Source: Microcella alkalica
Lineage (GTDB): Bacteria; Actinomycetota; Actinomycetes; Actinomycetales; Microbacteriaceae
Length of the DNA: 64,000 nt
Direction: 5' to 3'
Assembly: GCF_014595885.1 (NCBI RefSeq)
Contig: NZ_JABUKC010000002.1
Coordinates: forward strand, 372,001 to 436,000
The translations under genes were made by a program, and so were the position numbers. The notes below the pieces were generated by a model. The model worked only from the letters and a program-made list of their open reading frames with translations. It did not search any database and was not told the origin of the DNA. Numbering within the stretch: the first letter of the stretch is position 1; each line of letters opens with the position of its first letter. Positions 27,481 through 36,113 of this stretch are shown here, one piece after another.

Positions 27481-28062
27481 ATGACGATCGAGCACGGTGA
27501 GGATGCTGCGCCCGCGTCGATCGACGACGTGACGGTCGAGCGCGCGGCCGGGTTCGCCGCCGTTCCCGACGGCTATGCGCGGCTGTGGACGCCGCACCGC
27601 ATGGCGTACATCCAGTCGCACCACGTCGAGGAGAGCAGCGACGAGTGCCCGTTCTGCCGGGCGCCCCGCCTGACCGACGAGCAGGCGCTCATTGTCGCGC
27701 GCGGCGAGCTCGCCTACGTCGTGCTCAACCTCTACCCGTACAACAGCGGTCACGTGCTCGTCTGCCCGACGCGGCACATCGGGCTCTACGACGAGGCGAC
27801 CGAGGCGGAGACGGCCGAGATCGCGGCGCTCACGCAGACCGCCATGCGCGTGCTGCGCGAGACGATGCGCTGCGACGGCTTCAACATCGGCATGAATCAG
27901 GGCAGGCTCGCCGGTGCGGGCATCGCCGAGCACCTGCACCAGCACATCGTGCCCCGCTGGAGCGCCGACGCGAACTTCATGCCGATCATCGCCGGCACGA
28001 AGGCGATGCCTCGACTGCTCGGCGACGTGCGCGACGAGATCGCGGCGGCCTGGCCCCGCTGA
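27481..28062 (+). CDS. HIT domain protein (nucleotide hydrolase/phosphorylase)
   Basis: A 193-residue member of the histidine triad superfamily. The triad is HLHQHIVPRW (about 155-164) and a Cys pair ECPFC (about 57-61) probably binds zinc with a downstream His, as in the Ap4A-phosphorylase-like actinobacterial group. NLYPYNSGHVLVCPTRHI is also typical. It probably splits dinucleoside polyphosphates or AMP conjugates, some of which are made by aminoacyl-tRNA synthetases such as the adjacent thrS; that link is inference. It converges with pdxY. Confidence 0.92.
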   Translation: MTIEHGEDAAPASIDDVTVERAAGFAAVPDGYARLWTPHRMAYIQSHHVEESSDECPFCRAPRLTDEQALIVARGELAYVVLNLYPYNSGHVLVCPTRHIGLYDEATEAETAEIAALTQTAMRVLRETMRCDGFNIGMNQGRLAGAGIAEHLHQHIVPRWSADANFMPIIAGTKAMPRLLGDVRDEIAAAWPR

Positions 28063-28087
28063 TCGGCCCGGATGCCCCGCCTCGGGC

Positions 28088-28939
28088 TCAGCGCACCTGT
28101 CGCACCTCGAACTGCATCCGCGGGTGGGCGTAGGCCTCCTGCGACTGCACGAGCTGCAGCTCGCGCTCGCCGGACTCGAGCGTGGTGGTGAGCAGGTCGA
28201 AGACGCTCGAGGCGGTGCGGGCGAGCGCGGCGGCGGCGTCGCCCGTGCGGCGGTAGTGCGCGGTGAACAGCGCCGCCGTGACGTCGCCCGAGCCGTTGGC
28301 CTTCATCGGCAGCTGCGGCGTCGTGACGATCCAGGCGCCCTCGTCGTCGACCGCGAGCATCTCGAGCGTGCCCTCCTCGCGGTCGGGCCGCTCGACGCTC
28401 GTGACCAGCACTGTGCGCGGGCCCATCGCGCGGGCGAGGTCGACCGAGGTGAGGGTCGACTCGAGCGTGTCGGGCTCGGTGCCGGTGAGGTAGCCGAGTT
28501 CGAACTGGTTCGGGGTGATGAGGTCGGCGGCCGGCACGACGCGCTCGCGCAGCAGCACCGGGATGGCCGGCGCGACGAAGCAGCCGCTCTTCGCGTTGCC
28601 CATGACGGGGTCGCAGGCGTAGATCGCCGCGGGGTTCGCCGCCTTGATGCGGGCGACGGCGTCGAGGATCACGTCGGCGATGCCCTCCGAGCCCTGGTAG
28701 CCGGAGAGCACGACGTCGATCTGCGGGAAGGCCCCGCGCTCCTCGATGCCGGTGATGACCTCGCGCACGTCGTCGGGGCTGATGAGCGGGCCGCGCCACG
28801 CGCCGTAGCCGGTGTGGTTGGAGAAGTTCACGGTGTAGACCGGCATCACCTCGACGCCGATGCGCTGCAGGGGGAACACGGCCGCGGAGTTGCCGACGTG
28901 GCCGTAGGCGACGGCGGACTGGATCGAGAGGACCTTCAT
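28088..28939 (-). CDS. pdxY: Pyridoxal kinase PdxY
   Basis: Phosphorylates pyridoxal in the vitamin B6 salvage pathway. The 283 residues start MKVLSIQSAVAYGHVGNSAA, the family hallmark with the substrate loop, and include DPVMGN (metal/ATP site) and the anion-hole GSGDVTAALF with the catalytic Asp. GGAGG stands right before the ATG at 28937-28939; the frame is open further upstream but that part belongs to the MocR gene region. It lies 16 bases behind the MocR-type regulator on the same strand, so both are probably co-transcribed. Confidence 0.94.
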   Translation of the reverse strand: MKVLSIQSAVAYGHVGNSAAVFPLQRIGVEVMPVYTVNFSNHTGYGAWRGPLISPDDVREVITGIEERGAFPQIDVVLSGYQGSEGIADVILDAVARIKAANPAAIYACDPVMGNAKSGCFVAPAIPVLLRERVVPAADLITPNQFELGYLTGTEPDTLESTLTSVDLARAMGPRTVLVTSVERPDREEGTLEMLAVDDEGAWIVTTPQLPMKANGSGDVTAALFTAHYRRTGDAAAALARTASSVFDLLTTTLESGERELQLVQSQEAYAHPRMQFEVRQVR

Positions 28940-28955
28940 CCTCCGATCTTCGCAC

Positions 28956-30287
28956 TCACGCGGAGCGCGACTGGCCGCTCGCAGCGCCCACGGCCGCCGC
29001 GATGTCGGCGGCGAGGCGTTCGGCTTCGGGGTCATCGAGATCGTGCACGGTGAGCCGGAGCCGCCGATCGGTCGGCACGCTGCCGAGCGAGAACTCGTCG
29101 CCCGTGCGCGCGAGCCAGCCCCGTCGCATGAGGCGCTCGGAGACCTCGCGAGCGGGCACCGGCAGGCCAACCCAGAGGTTGAGCCCGTCGCCGGCCTCGG
29201 TGGGCACGCCCAGCTCGGTGAGTCGGGCCGCGAACGCCTGATTGCGCTCGGCGTAGTGGTCGCCCGCGCGCGCGATGCCCTCCAGGACGGCGGCGTCGGT
29301 GACGAGCGCGAGCGTGAGGCGCTGCAGCAGGTGGCTCACCCAGGTGGTGCCCGGCGTGAGGCGCATCGCGAGCCGTTCAGCGGTGTCGGGGTCGGAGGCG
29401 GTGACGGCGAGGCACATGTCGGGGCCGAGGAACTTCGAGACCGAGCGCACGAGCGCCCAGCGCCGGTGCTCCGGGCCGATGAGGGAGCGGAACGGCGCCC
29501 GCGACAGCATCGAGAAGTGGTCGTCCTCGATGACGAGCACGTAGGGATGCTCGCGCAGCACCGCGCGCAGCTCGGCGGCGCGCCGCTCCGACAGGCTCAC
29601 TCCCGTGGGGTTCTGGGCGCGAGGCGTGCAGACGACGGCGCGCACGCCCTGCTCGAGCGCCGCGCGCAGCCCGGCCACGGTCATCCCCTCGTCATCGACC
29701 GGCACCGGCACCGCTCGATAGCCGCCGACGCGCACCGTGTGGATGCTCGTGAGGAAGCACGGGTCCTCCAGCGCGACGGCGTCGTCGCGCACGAGCGCCT
29801 GCGCCAGCAGTCGCTCGACGGCGTCGCCGGCACCGCTCGTGATCGTCAGCCGCAGCTCGGCGGGCGCGAGGTCGGCGCGCATCCACGCCTCGGCCCATCG
29901 CTCGAGGCCCGGGTCGATGACCGGCTCGCCGTAGAGCACGCGGTGCCCGACGGCGCGGGCGAGGGCCGACGACGGGTCGGGGATGAGCGCGGGGTCGGGG
30001 TTGCCGGTGGCGACGTCGCGCAGCACTGTGTCGGGGGCGAAGCCCTCCTGCGCGACAGGGGAGCGGCCGGCGACCCGCGTGCCGCCCCTGCCGCGTGTCA
30101 CGACGAGGCCGGCCTGCGCGAGCTGGCCGTAGGCGGCGACGGCGGTGTTGCGGTTGACGCCGAGGCCCTCGGCGAGCGATCGCACGGAGGGCAGCGCATC
30201 CCCCGACTGGAGGGTGCCGCGCTCGATGAGCTCGCGTACGCTCGCGGCGATCTCCGCGGCCGAGCGGCCGGTGATCGGTGTCGTCAT
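28956..30287 (-). CDS. MocR-type GntR/aminotransferase regulator (PdxR-like)
   Basis: A 443-residue fusion of an N-terminal GntR winged helix (about 1-75: [20 protein letters not shown]) and a type I PLP aminotransferase-like domain. The PLP-lysine region is [14 protein letters not shown]. In PdxR regulators this domain senses pyridoxal phosphate and activates pdxST when B6 is low. Divergent orientation to pdxS, 121 bases apart, and co-direction with pdxY strongly suggest the same job here. I call it PdxR-like; the specific effector is not proved by the sequence. Confidence 0.9.
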   Translation of the reverse strand: MTTPITGRSAAEIAASVRELIERGTLQSGDALPSVRSLAEGLGVNRNTAVAAYGQLAQAGLVVTRGRGGTRVAGRSPVAQEGFAPDTVLRDVATGNPDPALIPDPSSALARAVGHRVLYGEPVIDPGLERWAEAWMRADLAPAELRLTITSGAGDAVERLLAQALVRDDAVALEDPCFLTSIHTVRVGGYRAVPVPVDDEGMTVAGLRAALEQGVRAVVCTPRAQNPTGVSLSERRAAELRAVLREHPYVLVIEDDHFSMLSRAPFRSLIGPEHRRWALVRSVSKFLGPDMCLAVTASDPDTAERLAMRLTPGTTWVSHLLQRLTLALVTDAAVLEGIARAGDHYAERNQAFAARLTELGVPTEAGDGLNLWVGLPVPAREVSERLMRRGWLARTGDEFSLGSVPTDRRLRLTVHDLDDPEAERLAADIAAAVGAASGQSRSA

Positions 30288-30310
30288 GCCGAGGTCCCCA
30301 CGGTTGAGAA

Positions 30311-30348
30311 TCGAGTGTCTCGACCATGCTATCTTTTGGCCTAGGCCA
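30311..30348. promoter_or_regulatory. Two palindromes in the mocR-pdxS divergent region
   Basis: TCGAGTGTCTCGA (30311-30323) is an inverted repeat with a 3-base spacer and TGGCCTAGGCCA (30337-30348) is a perfect 12-bp palindrome. TATCTT (30330-30335) between them may be the pdxS -10. One or both are candidate sites of the MocR-type regulator. Confidence 0.5.
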
Positions 30349-30408
30349 TTGCGATCAGCCGGCCGCAGCCCGTGCGCTGACGCGCGCCCTCCGTCGAAGG
30401 GAACCCCC

Positions 30409-31299
30409 ATGAGCACTGCCGAGACCGGGTCGAGCCGCGTGAAGCGCGGCCTCGCCGAGATGCTGAAGGGCGGCGTCATCATGGACGTCATCGACGCCGA
30501 GCAGGCGCGCATCGCGGAGGACGCCGGGGCCGTCGCCGTCATGGCGCTTGAGCGCGTGCCCGCCGACATCCGCGCCCAGGGCGGCGTCGCCCGCATGAGC
30601 GACCCCGACCTCATCGACGAGATCATCGCCTCGGTCTCGATCCCCGTCATGGCCAAGGCGCGCATCGGCCACTTCGTCGAGGCGCAGGTGCTGCAGTCGC
30701 TCGGCGTCGACTACATCGACGAGTCGGAGGTGCTGAGCCCGGCCGACTACGTGAACCACATCGACAAGTGGCCCTTCACGGTGCCGTTCGTCTGCGGCGC
30801 CACCAACCTCGGTGAGGCGCTGCGCCGCATCAACGAGGGCGCGGCGATGATCCGCTCGAAGGGCGAGGCGGGCACGGGTGACGTCTCGGAGGCCACCAAG
30901 CACATCCGCACCATCAAGGCCGAGATCAACCGCCTGACCTCGATGACGAAGGACGAGCTCTACGTCGCGGCGAAGGAGCTGCAGGCGCCCTACGAGCTCG
31001 TCGCCGAGATCGCCGAGACCGGCAAACTGCCCGTTGTGCTCTTCACCGCCGGCGGCGTCGCGACGCCCGCGGACGCGGCGCTCATGATGCAGCTCGGCGC
31101 CGACGGCGTGTTCGTCGGCTCGGGCATCTTCAAGTCGGGCAACCCGGCCAAGCGCGCCGCCGCGATCGTCAAGGCGACGACCTTCTACGACGACCCCTCG
31201 GTCGTCGCGGAGACCTCGCGCGGACTCGGCGAGGCCATGGTCGGCATCAACGTCGCCGACCTGCCCGCGCCGCACCGACTCGCCGAGCGTGGCTGGTAG
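30409..31299 (+). CDS. pdxS: Pyridoxal 5'-phosphate synthase lyase subunit PdxS
   Basis: Makes PLP from ribose 5-phosphate, glyceraldehyde 3-phosphate and ammonia supplied by PdxT. The 296-residue (beta/alpha)8 protein shows the catalytic Lys in [11 protein letters not shown] and the second Lys in [13 protein letters not shown], and the phosphate loop [13 protein letters not shown]. Start: ATG at 30409 with GAAGGGA upstream; the upstream open frame crosses the mocR promoter region. PdxT starts before this gene's stop, an 11-base overlap. Confidence 0.97.
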   Translation: MSTAETGSSRVKRGLAEMLKGGVIMDVIDAEQARIAEDAGAVAVMALERVPADIRAQGGVARMSDPDLIDEIIASVSIPVMAKARIGHFVEAQVLQSLGVDYIDESEVLSPADYVNHIDKWPFTVPFVCGATNLGEALRRINEGAAMIRSKGEAGTGDVSEATKHIRTIKAEINRLTSMTKDELYVAAKELQAPYELVAEIAETGKLPVVLFTAGGVATPADAALMMQLGADGVFVGSGIFKSGNPAKRAAAIVKATTFYDDPSVVAETSRGLGEAMVGINVADLPAPHRLAERGW

Positions 31300-31903
31300 C
31301 GCTCCGGTCGTCGGCGTTCTCGCCCTGCAGGGGGATGTCCGCGAGCACCTGACCGCGCTGCGCGCGCTGGGCGCCGACGCGCGCCCGGTGCGCCGGCCGG
31401 AGGAGCTCGCGGCCGTCGACGGGCTCGTGATCCCCGGCGGCGAGTCGAGCGTCATCGACAAGCTCTCCCGCGCTTTCGGCATGCAGCAGCCGCTGCGCGA
31501 GCGCATCGCCGAGGGCCTGCCGGTGTACGGCACGTGCGCCGGGCTCATCATGCTCGCCGACGAGCTCCGCGATGCCATCGCGGGGCAGCAGACCCTGGGT
31601 GGGCTCGACGTCGTCGTGCGCCGCAACGCCTTCGGCAACCAGCTCGACTCGTTCGAGACCGACATCCCGATGCCGGCTCTTGGCGATGAGCCTGTGCACG
31701 CGGTGTTCATCCGCGCGCCCGTGGTCGAGTCGGTCGGCGAGGGCGTCGAGGTCATCGGGCGCCTCGCCGACGGCCGCATCGTCGCGGTGGAGCAGGGCGC
31801 CCTGCTGGGCACGAGCTTCCACCCGGAGGTGTCGGGCGAGCTCCGCTTCCACGAGCGGTTCCTGGCGAAGGCTCGCGCCTTCGCCGCGTCGCGCGCGGCG
31901 TAA
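31289..31903 (+). CDS. pdxT: Pyridoxal 5'-phosphate synthase glutaminase subunit PdxT
   Basis: Class I-type glutaminase that feeds ammonia to PdxS. The nucleophile Cys is in [10 protein letters not shown] (about 77-86); the His-Glu dyad is in [16 protein letters not shown]; the oxyanion/Gly patch is [13 protein letters not shown]. Length 204 residues, normal. The GTG start overlaps pdxS by 11 bases, so translation is coupled and subunit ratio controlled. Confidence 0.96.
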   Translation: MAGSAPVVGVLALQGDVREHLTALRALGADARPVRRPEELAAVDGLVIPGGESSVIDKLSRAFGMQQPLRERIAEGLPVYGTCAGLIMLADELRDAIAGQQTLGGLDVVVRRNAFGNQLDSFETDIPMPALGDEPVHAVFIRAPVVESVGEGVEVIGRLADGRIVAVEQGALLGTSFHPEVSGELRFHERFLAKARAFAASRAA

Positions 31904-31930
31904 GGAGATGCGCGGGCCCACCATGGGCTC

Positions 31931-32542
31931 ATGCACTGGTACTCGAGCTATCCCCGCCGACGCGCGTTGCAGCTCACGGCCGACGCCGTGGCCCTCGTGG
32001 TCGTCGTGCTCTCCATCGTGGCGGCGGTGACGGTGGCTGATGCGATCCGAGCCCTCGCCGCGTTCGGTCGCGACCTCGAGCAGGCGGGTGCGAGCTTCGC
32101 CGAGAACCTCGCGGCCGCGGGGGAGCAGCTCGGCGGCGTGCCGCTCGTCGGCGAGGGCATCCGCGCCCCGCTCGATGCGGCGGCAGGGGCCGGCGGCGCC
32201 GTCGCCGACGCCGGGCGCAGCCAGCAGGAGCTCGTGGAGAGCCTCGCGACCACCGTCGGGTGGGTCATCGTCGTGGCGCCGCTGCTCGTGCTCGCGCTCG
32301 TGTGGGCCCTGCCGCGCATCCGCTTCGCGCGCCGGTCGGCGCTCGTGCGACGGATGCTCGCCGCGGGCCTCACCGCCGACACGCTCGCCGCCCGCGCCCT
32401 CGCCCAGCAGCCCCTCCGCCGGCTCGCGCGCGTGCACCCCGACCCGGCCGCCGCCTGGAGGGCCGCCGACGCACGAGTCGTCCGGGCCCTCGCGGAGCTC
32501 GAGCTGCGCCGCGCGGGAGTGCTCGCGAGCGCCCTGCCGTAG
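31931..32542 (+). CDS. Hypothetical membrane protein with two membrane segments
   Basis: I do not recognise this 203-residue protein as a named family. It has a basic N-terminus (YPRRRALQL), a membrane segment at about 17-38, a soluble Ala/Gly-rich middle of about 65 residues, a second segment at about 108-130, and a basic helical C-terminal tail of about 70 residues (RRMLAAGLTADTLAARALAQ). It lies between pdxT and yebC on the same strand, with TAGACT near its end as the likely yebC promoter. No good ribosome-binding site is visible before the ATG. Confidence 0.75.
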   Translation: MHWYSSYPRRRALQLTADAVALVVVVLSIVAAVTVADAIRALAAFGRDLEQAGASFAENLAAAGEQLGGVPLVGEGIRAPLDAAAGAGGAVADAGRSQQELVESLATTVGWVIVVAPLLVLALVWALPRIRFARRSALVRRMLAAGLTADTLAARALAQQPLRRLARVHPDPAAAWRAADARVVRALAELELRRAGVLASALP

Positions 32543-32578
32543 ACTGAGGAAGTTGTCATCGAGGCCTGAAGGAGCGGC

Positions 32579-33343
32579 ATGTCCGGGCATTCCAAGTGGG
32601 CGACGACCAAGCACAAGAAGGCCGTCATCGACGCGCGCCGTGCCAAGTCGTTCGCCAAGCTCATCAAGAACATCGAGGTCGCGGCGAAGATCGGCGGCGC
32701 CGACCTGTCGGGCAACCCCACCCTCGCCGACGCGGTGCAGAAGGCCAAGAAGACCTCGGTGCCGAACGACAACATCGACCGCGCCATCAAGCGCGGGGCC
32801 GGGCTCACCGGCGACGCCGTCGACTACCAGACGATCATGTACGAGGGCTACGGCGCCGGCGGGGTCGCGCTGCTCATCGAGTGCCTGACCGACAACAAGA
32901 ACCGCGCCGCCGCTGAGGTGCGGACGGGCATGACGCGCAACGGCGGCACCATGGCAGACCCGGGCAGCGTCGCCTACAACTTCCACCGCAAGGGCGTCAT
33001 CGCGATCACGAAGACCGACTCGCTGACGGAGGACGACATCCTCATGGCCGTGCTCGACGCCGGTGCGGAGGAGGTCGTCGACCAGGGCGGCGGGTTCGAG
33101 GTCATCACCGAGCCCTCGCAGCTCATGGCCGCGCGCGCCGCGCTGCAGGAGGCCGGCATCGAGTACGACTCGGCCGAGGCCGAGTTCGTTGCCGGCGTGC
33201 AGATCGAGGCCGACGCCGAGACGGCGCGGAAGGTCTTCAAGCTCGTCGACGCGCTCGACGACCTCGACGACGTGCAGAACGTCTACACGAACATCGCGCT
33301 CAGCGCTGAGGTGCGCGCCGAGCTCGACGCCGACGACGAGTAG
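32579..33343 (+). CDS. yebC: YebC/PmpR family protein
   Basis: A 254-residue protein of the YebC/TACO1 family. It starts [20 protein letters not shown], nearly invariant in the family, and includes [12 protein letters not shown] and [11 protein letters not shown]. Members act as transcription regulators or help ribosomes translate proline stretches; which applies here is not shown. GAAGGAG precedes the ATG. It leads the conserved yebC-ruvC-ruvA-ruvB unit. Confidence 0.95.
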   Translation: MSGHSKWATTKHKKAVIDARRAKSFAKLIKNIEVAAKIGGADLSGNPTLADAVQKAKKTSVPNDNIDRAIKRGAGLTGDAVDYQTIMYEGYGAGGVALLIECLTDNKNRAAAEVRTGMTRNGGTMADPGSVAYNFHRKGVIAITKTDSLTEDDILMAVLDAGAEEVVDQGGGFEVITEPSQLMAARAALQEAGIEYDSAEAEFVAGVQIEADAETARKVFKLVDALDDLDDVQNVYTNIALSAEVRAELDADDE

Positions 33344-33356
33344 CGGGGCGGCGCCC

Positions 33357-33935
33357 GTGCTGCGCGTGCTCGGCGTCGACCCGGGCCTCACGCGCTGCGG
33401 CGTGGGCGTCGTCGACGTCGAGCCCACGCGGCGGGCGACGCTCGTGCACGTCTCGGTCGTGCGCACCGACCCCGAGCTCGCGCTCGAGCGGCGCGTGCTC
33501 GCGATCGCCGAGGGGGTGGCCGCTCTGCTCGACGAGCACCGGCCGGACGTCGTCGCGCTCGAGCGCGTCTTCGCCCAGCACAACGTGCGCACGGTCATGG
33601 GCACGGCGCAGGCGAGCGGCGTCGTGCTCCAGGCTGCCGCGGCCCGCGGCCTCACGGTGGCGCTGCACACCCCGAGCGAGGTCAAGGCGGCCGTCACCGG
33701 CCACGGCGGCGCCGACAAGGCGCAGGTCACGGCGATGGTGCAGCGCATCCTTCGACTGGATGCTCCGCCGAGGCCCGCGGACGCCGCCGACGCGCTCGCC
33801 CTCGCCCTCTGCCACGCCTGGCGCGGCGGCGCGGCCCCCGCCACCGCGGTCGAGGGGCCGGGATCCCTGACCCCCGCGCAGCGTGCGTGGCGCGACGCCG
33901 AGAAGTCGGCGGCCGCCCGTAGGCTCGAGCGGTGA
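33357..33935 (+). CDS. ruvC: Crossover junction endodeoxyribonuclease RuvC
   Basis: Cuts Holliday junctions. The four acidic catalytic residues are visible: Asp in [11 protein letters not shown], Glu in [12 protein letters not shown], and two Asp in [15 protein letters not shown]. The GTG at 33357 gives 192 residues, slightly longer than in E. coli because of a C-terminal tail ([18 protein letters not shown]). Upstream continuation of the frame overlaps yebC and is rejected. The stop overlaps the ruvA start by four bases. Confidence 0.96.
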   Translation: MLRVLGVDPGLTRCGVGVVDVEPTRRATLVHVSVVRTDPELALERRVLAIAEGVAALLDEHRPDVVALERVFAQHNVRTVMGTAQASGVVLQAAAARGLTVALHTPSEVKAAVTGHGGADKAQVTAMVQRILRLDAPPRPADAADALALALCHAWRGGAAPATAVEGPGSLTPAQRAWRDAEKSAAARRLER

Positions 33936-34573
33936 TCGCCTCCCTGCGCGGAACCGTCGTCGCCCTCGCCGCGGGCCGCGTGGTGCTCGAGGTCGGCGGG
34001 GTCGGGTACGCGGTCGCCGTCACCGAGCGCTGCGCGCGCGAGTTGCGCGTCGACGACCGCGTGCGCCTGCACACCGCGATGGTCGTGCGGGAGGACGACG
34101 TGAGCCTGTTCGGGTTCCTCGACGAGACCGAGCTGCAGCTGTTCGACCTGCTGCGCACGGTCTCCGGCGTCGGCCCGAAGTCGGCCCTGGGCGTGCTCGG
34201 GCAGCTCGAGCCGTCGGCGATCGCGCGCGCGATCCACGACGACGACGACGCCCCGTTCCGGCGCGTGAGCGGCATCGGGCCCAAGACGGCGAAGCTCATC
34301 GTCGTCTCGCTGGCCGGCAAGATCGCCGCGCCCTCGGCCTCCGCGACCCTGCCCGAGCCGCCGTCGGCCGACACCGACGCGACCGCGGCGGTCGCCCTCG
34401 TCGAGGCGCTCACGGGGCTGGGCTGGCCCGAGCGCGCCGCGCTCGAGGCCGCGCAGGCGGTACTTGCGGCCGAACCGGCGGACGAGCGCAGCGCCCTTCC
34501 CGTGCTGCTGCGCCGCGCGCTCGCGCAGCTCGGCCCCGCGGCCGCCCGCCCCGATGAGCGGAGCCGCGCATGA
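33932..34573 (+). CDS. ruvA: Holliday junction branch migration protein RuvA
   Basis: Binds the four-way junction as a tetramer and loads RuvB. The 213 residues show the N-terminal OB-fold ([20 protein letters not shown]), two helix-hairpin-helix motifs ([16 protein letters not shown] and [16 protein letters not shown]) and the small RuvB-binding C-terminal domain after an acidic linker. GTG start within the ruvC stop; stop overlaps ruvB as ATGA. Confidence 0.97.
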   Translation: MIASLRGTVVALAAGRVVLEVGGVGYAVAVTERCARELRVDDRVRLHTAMVVREDDVSLFGFLDETELQLFDLLRTVSGVGPKSALGVLGQLEPSAIARAIHDDDDAPFRRVSGIGPKTAKLIVVSLAGKIAAPSASATLPEPPSADTDATAAVALVEALTGLGWPERAALEAAQAVLAAEPADERSALPVLLRRALAQLGPAAARPDERSRA

Positions 34574-35586
34574 GCGGCGAGCTGCTGCGCGGCACCCCCG
34601 AGAGCGACTCCGAGCTCGCCTTCGAGGGCGCCCTGCGCCCGCAGAGCCTCGACGAGTTCGTCGGGCAGCAGAAGGTGCGCCGGCAGCTGCAGCTGCTGCT
34701 GGAGGCGGCGAGCCTGCAGAACCGCGCCCCCGACCACATCCTGCTCGCCGGCCCGCCAGGGCTCGGCAAGACGACGCTCGCGATGATCGTCGCGCACGAG
34801 GGCGAGCGGCCGCTGCGCATGACGAGCGGTCCGGCGATCCAGCACGCCGGCGACCTCGCGGCCGTGCTGTCGTCGCTCGTGCCGGGCGAGGTGCTCTTCA
34901 TCGACGAGATCCACCGCATGGCCCGCAGCGCGGAGGAGATGCTGTACCTCGCCATGGAGGACTTCCGCGTCGACATCATGGTCGGAAAGGGGGCGGGGGC
35001 GACGAGCATCCCGCTCGAGCTGGCGCCGTTCACGCTCGTCGGCGCGACGACGCGCGCGGGCCTGCTGCCGAACCCCCTGCGCGACCGCTTCGGCTTCACC
35101 GCGCACCTGGAGTTCTACGAGCCCGACGAGCTGCACCGCGTGCTGCAGCGCGCCGCGGCGCTGCTGCGCCTCGACATCGCGACGGATGCCCTGCGCGAGA
35201 TCGCCGGGCGCAGCCGAGGCACCCCGCGCATCGCCAACCGGCTCCTGCGCCGCGTGCGCGACTACGCCCTCGTCCACGGCGGGGCAGCGGACACGGCCGC
35301 CGTGCGCGATGCCCTCGAGCTGTACGACGTCGACGAGCAGGGTCTCGACCGCCTCGACCGCGCCGTGCTCGACGCGATCGTCGAGCGCTTCGACGGCGGC
35401 CCCGTCGGCCTCTCGACCCTCGCCGTCTCGGTGGGAGAGGAGGCCGAGACGATCGAGGCCGTCGTCGAGCCGTTCCTGGTGCGCTCGGGGCTCATCGCCC
35501 GCACGCCTCGCGGTCGCGTGGCCACCGCACAGGCCTGGCGGCACCTCGGTCGCGAGCCCCGGCCGGCCGGTGGCGATGACCTATAG
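34570..35586 (+). CDS. ruvB: Holliday junction branch migration ATPase RuvB
   Basis: Hexameric AAA+ motor that drives branch migration with RuvA. Walker A is [14 protein letters not shown] (about 62-75), Walker B is [10 protein letters not shown], sensor 1 lies in LVGATTRAG and the arginine finger region in PLRDRFG. A winged-helix DNA-binding domain ends the 338 residues. The stop codon coincides with a TATAGT box (35582-35587) that may drive yajC-secDF. Confidence 0.97.
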   Translation: MSGELLRGTPESDSELAFEGALRPQSLDEFVGQQKVRRQLQLLLEAASLQNRAPDHILLAGPPGLGKTTLAMIVAHEGERPLRMTSGPAIQHAGDLAAVLSSLVPGEVLFIDEIHRMARSAEEMLYLAMEDFRVDIMVGKGAGATSIPLELAPFTLVGATTRAGLLPNPLRDRFGFTAHLEFYEPDELHRVLQRAAALLRLDIATDALREIAGRSRGTPRIANRLLRRVRDYALVHGGAADTAAVRDALELYDVDEQGLDRLDRAVLDAIVERFDGGPVGLSTLAVSVGEEAETIEAVVEPFLVRSGLIARTPRGRVATAQAWRHLGREPRPAGGDDL

Positions 35587-35587
35587 T
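35582..35587 (+). promoter_or_regulatory. Candidate -10 box for yajC-secDF
   Basis: TATAGT, nearly the consensus hexamer, overlaps the ruvB stop codon. No convincing -35 is seen 16-18 bases upstream. It would give yajC a leader of about 80 bases. Confidence 0.45.
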
Positions 35588-35673
35588 TATGCGAGGCTGC
35601 GCGGGAGCACCCTGGCGCCCTGCCCTGTGACTGTCGCGCTCGCGGCTGACTCTCCCGAAAGGTTCACCACGCA

Positions 35674-36042
35674 ATGGATCCGTTGACGATCGTCATGCTG
35701 GCCATCCTGGCCATGCTCATCTTCTTCATGTGGCGCAACTCGAAGAAGCGTCGGGAGGACATGGCCAAGCTCCAGGAGCAGATGGTGCCCGGCGCGGCGG
35801 TCATGACGAACTTCGGTCTGTTCGGCACGCTCGTCTCGATCGACGAGGAGAACAACGTCGCCGTGCTCGAGACGAGCCCCGGCAACGAGGTGCGCGTGCA
35901 CCGTCAGACGCTCGCCCGCGTGGTCGACGAGACCGAGTCGGCGACGGAGGGCGACGAGGCGGCGGAGGAGGCGGCCGAGGGGCCGCAGCTCAACGTCTCG
36001 AGCGTCGACACGACCGACGACGCCGGTTCGTCGAGCAAGTAG
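35674..36042 (+). CDS. yajC: Preprotein translocase subunit YajC
   Basis: Accessory subunit of the Sec translocon that associates with SecDF. The 122-residue protein has one N-terminal membrane segment (MDPLTIVMLAILAMLIFFMW), a basic stretch KKRREDMAKLQEQM, the conserved VPGAAVMTNFGLFGTLVSID core, and a long acidic tail. AAAGG stands before the ATG. It leads the yajC-secD-secF group. Confidence 0.95.
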   Translation: MDPLTIVMLAILAMLIFFMWRNSKKRREDMAKLQEQMVPGAAVMTNFGLFGTLVSIDEENNVAVLETSPGNEVRVHRQTLARVVDETESATEGDEAAEEAAEGPQLNVSSVDTTDDAGSSSK

Positions 36043-36113
36043 CCCGCGCGGTCGACGGCTCGCGCCTGCCCCCGGCGGCGCGGCACTGACTCCTGCAGAA
36101 ATGAGTATCTGAG

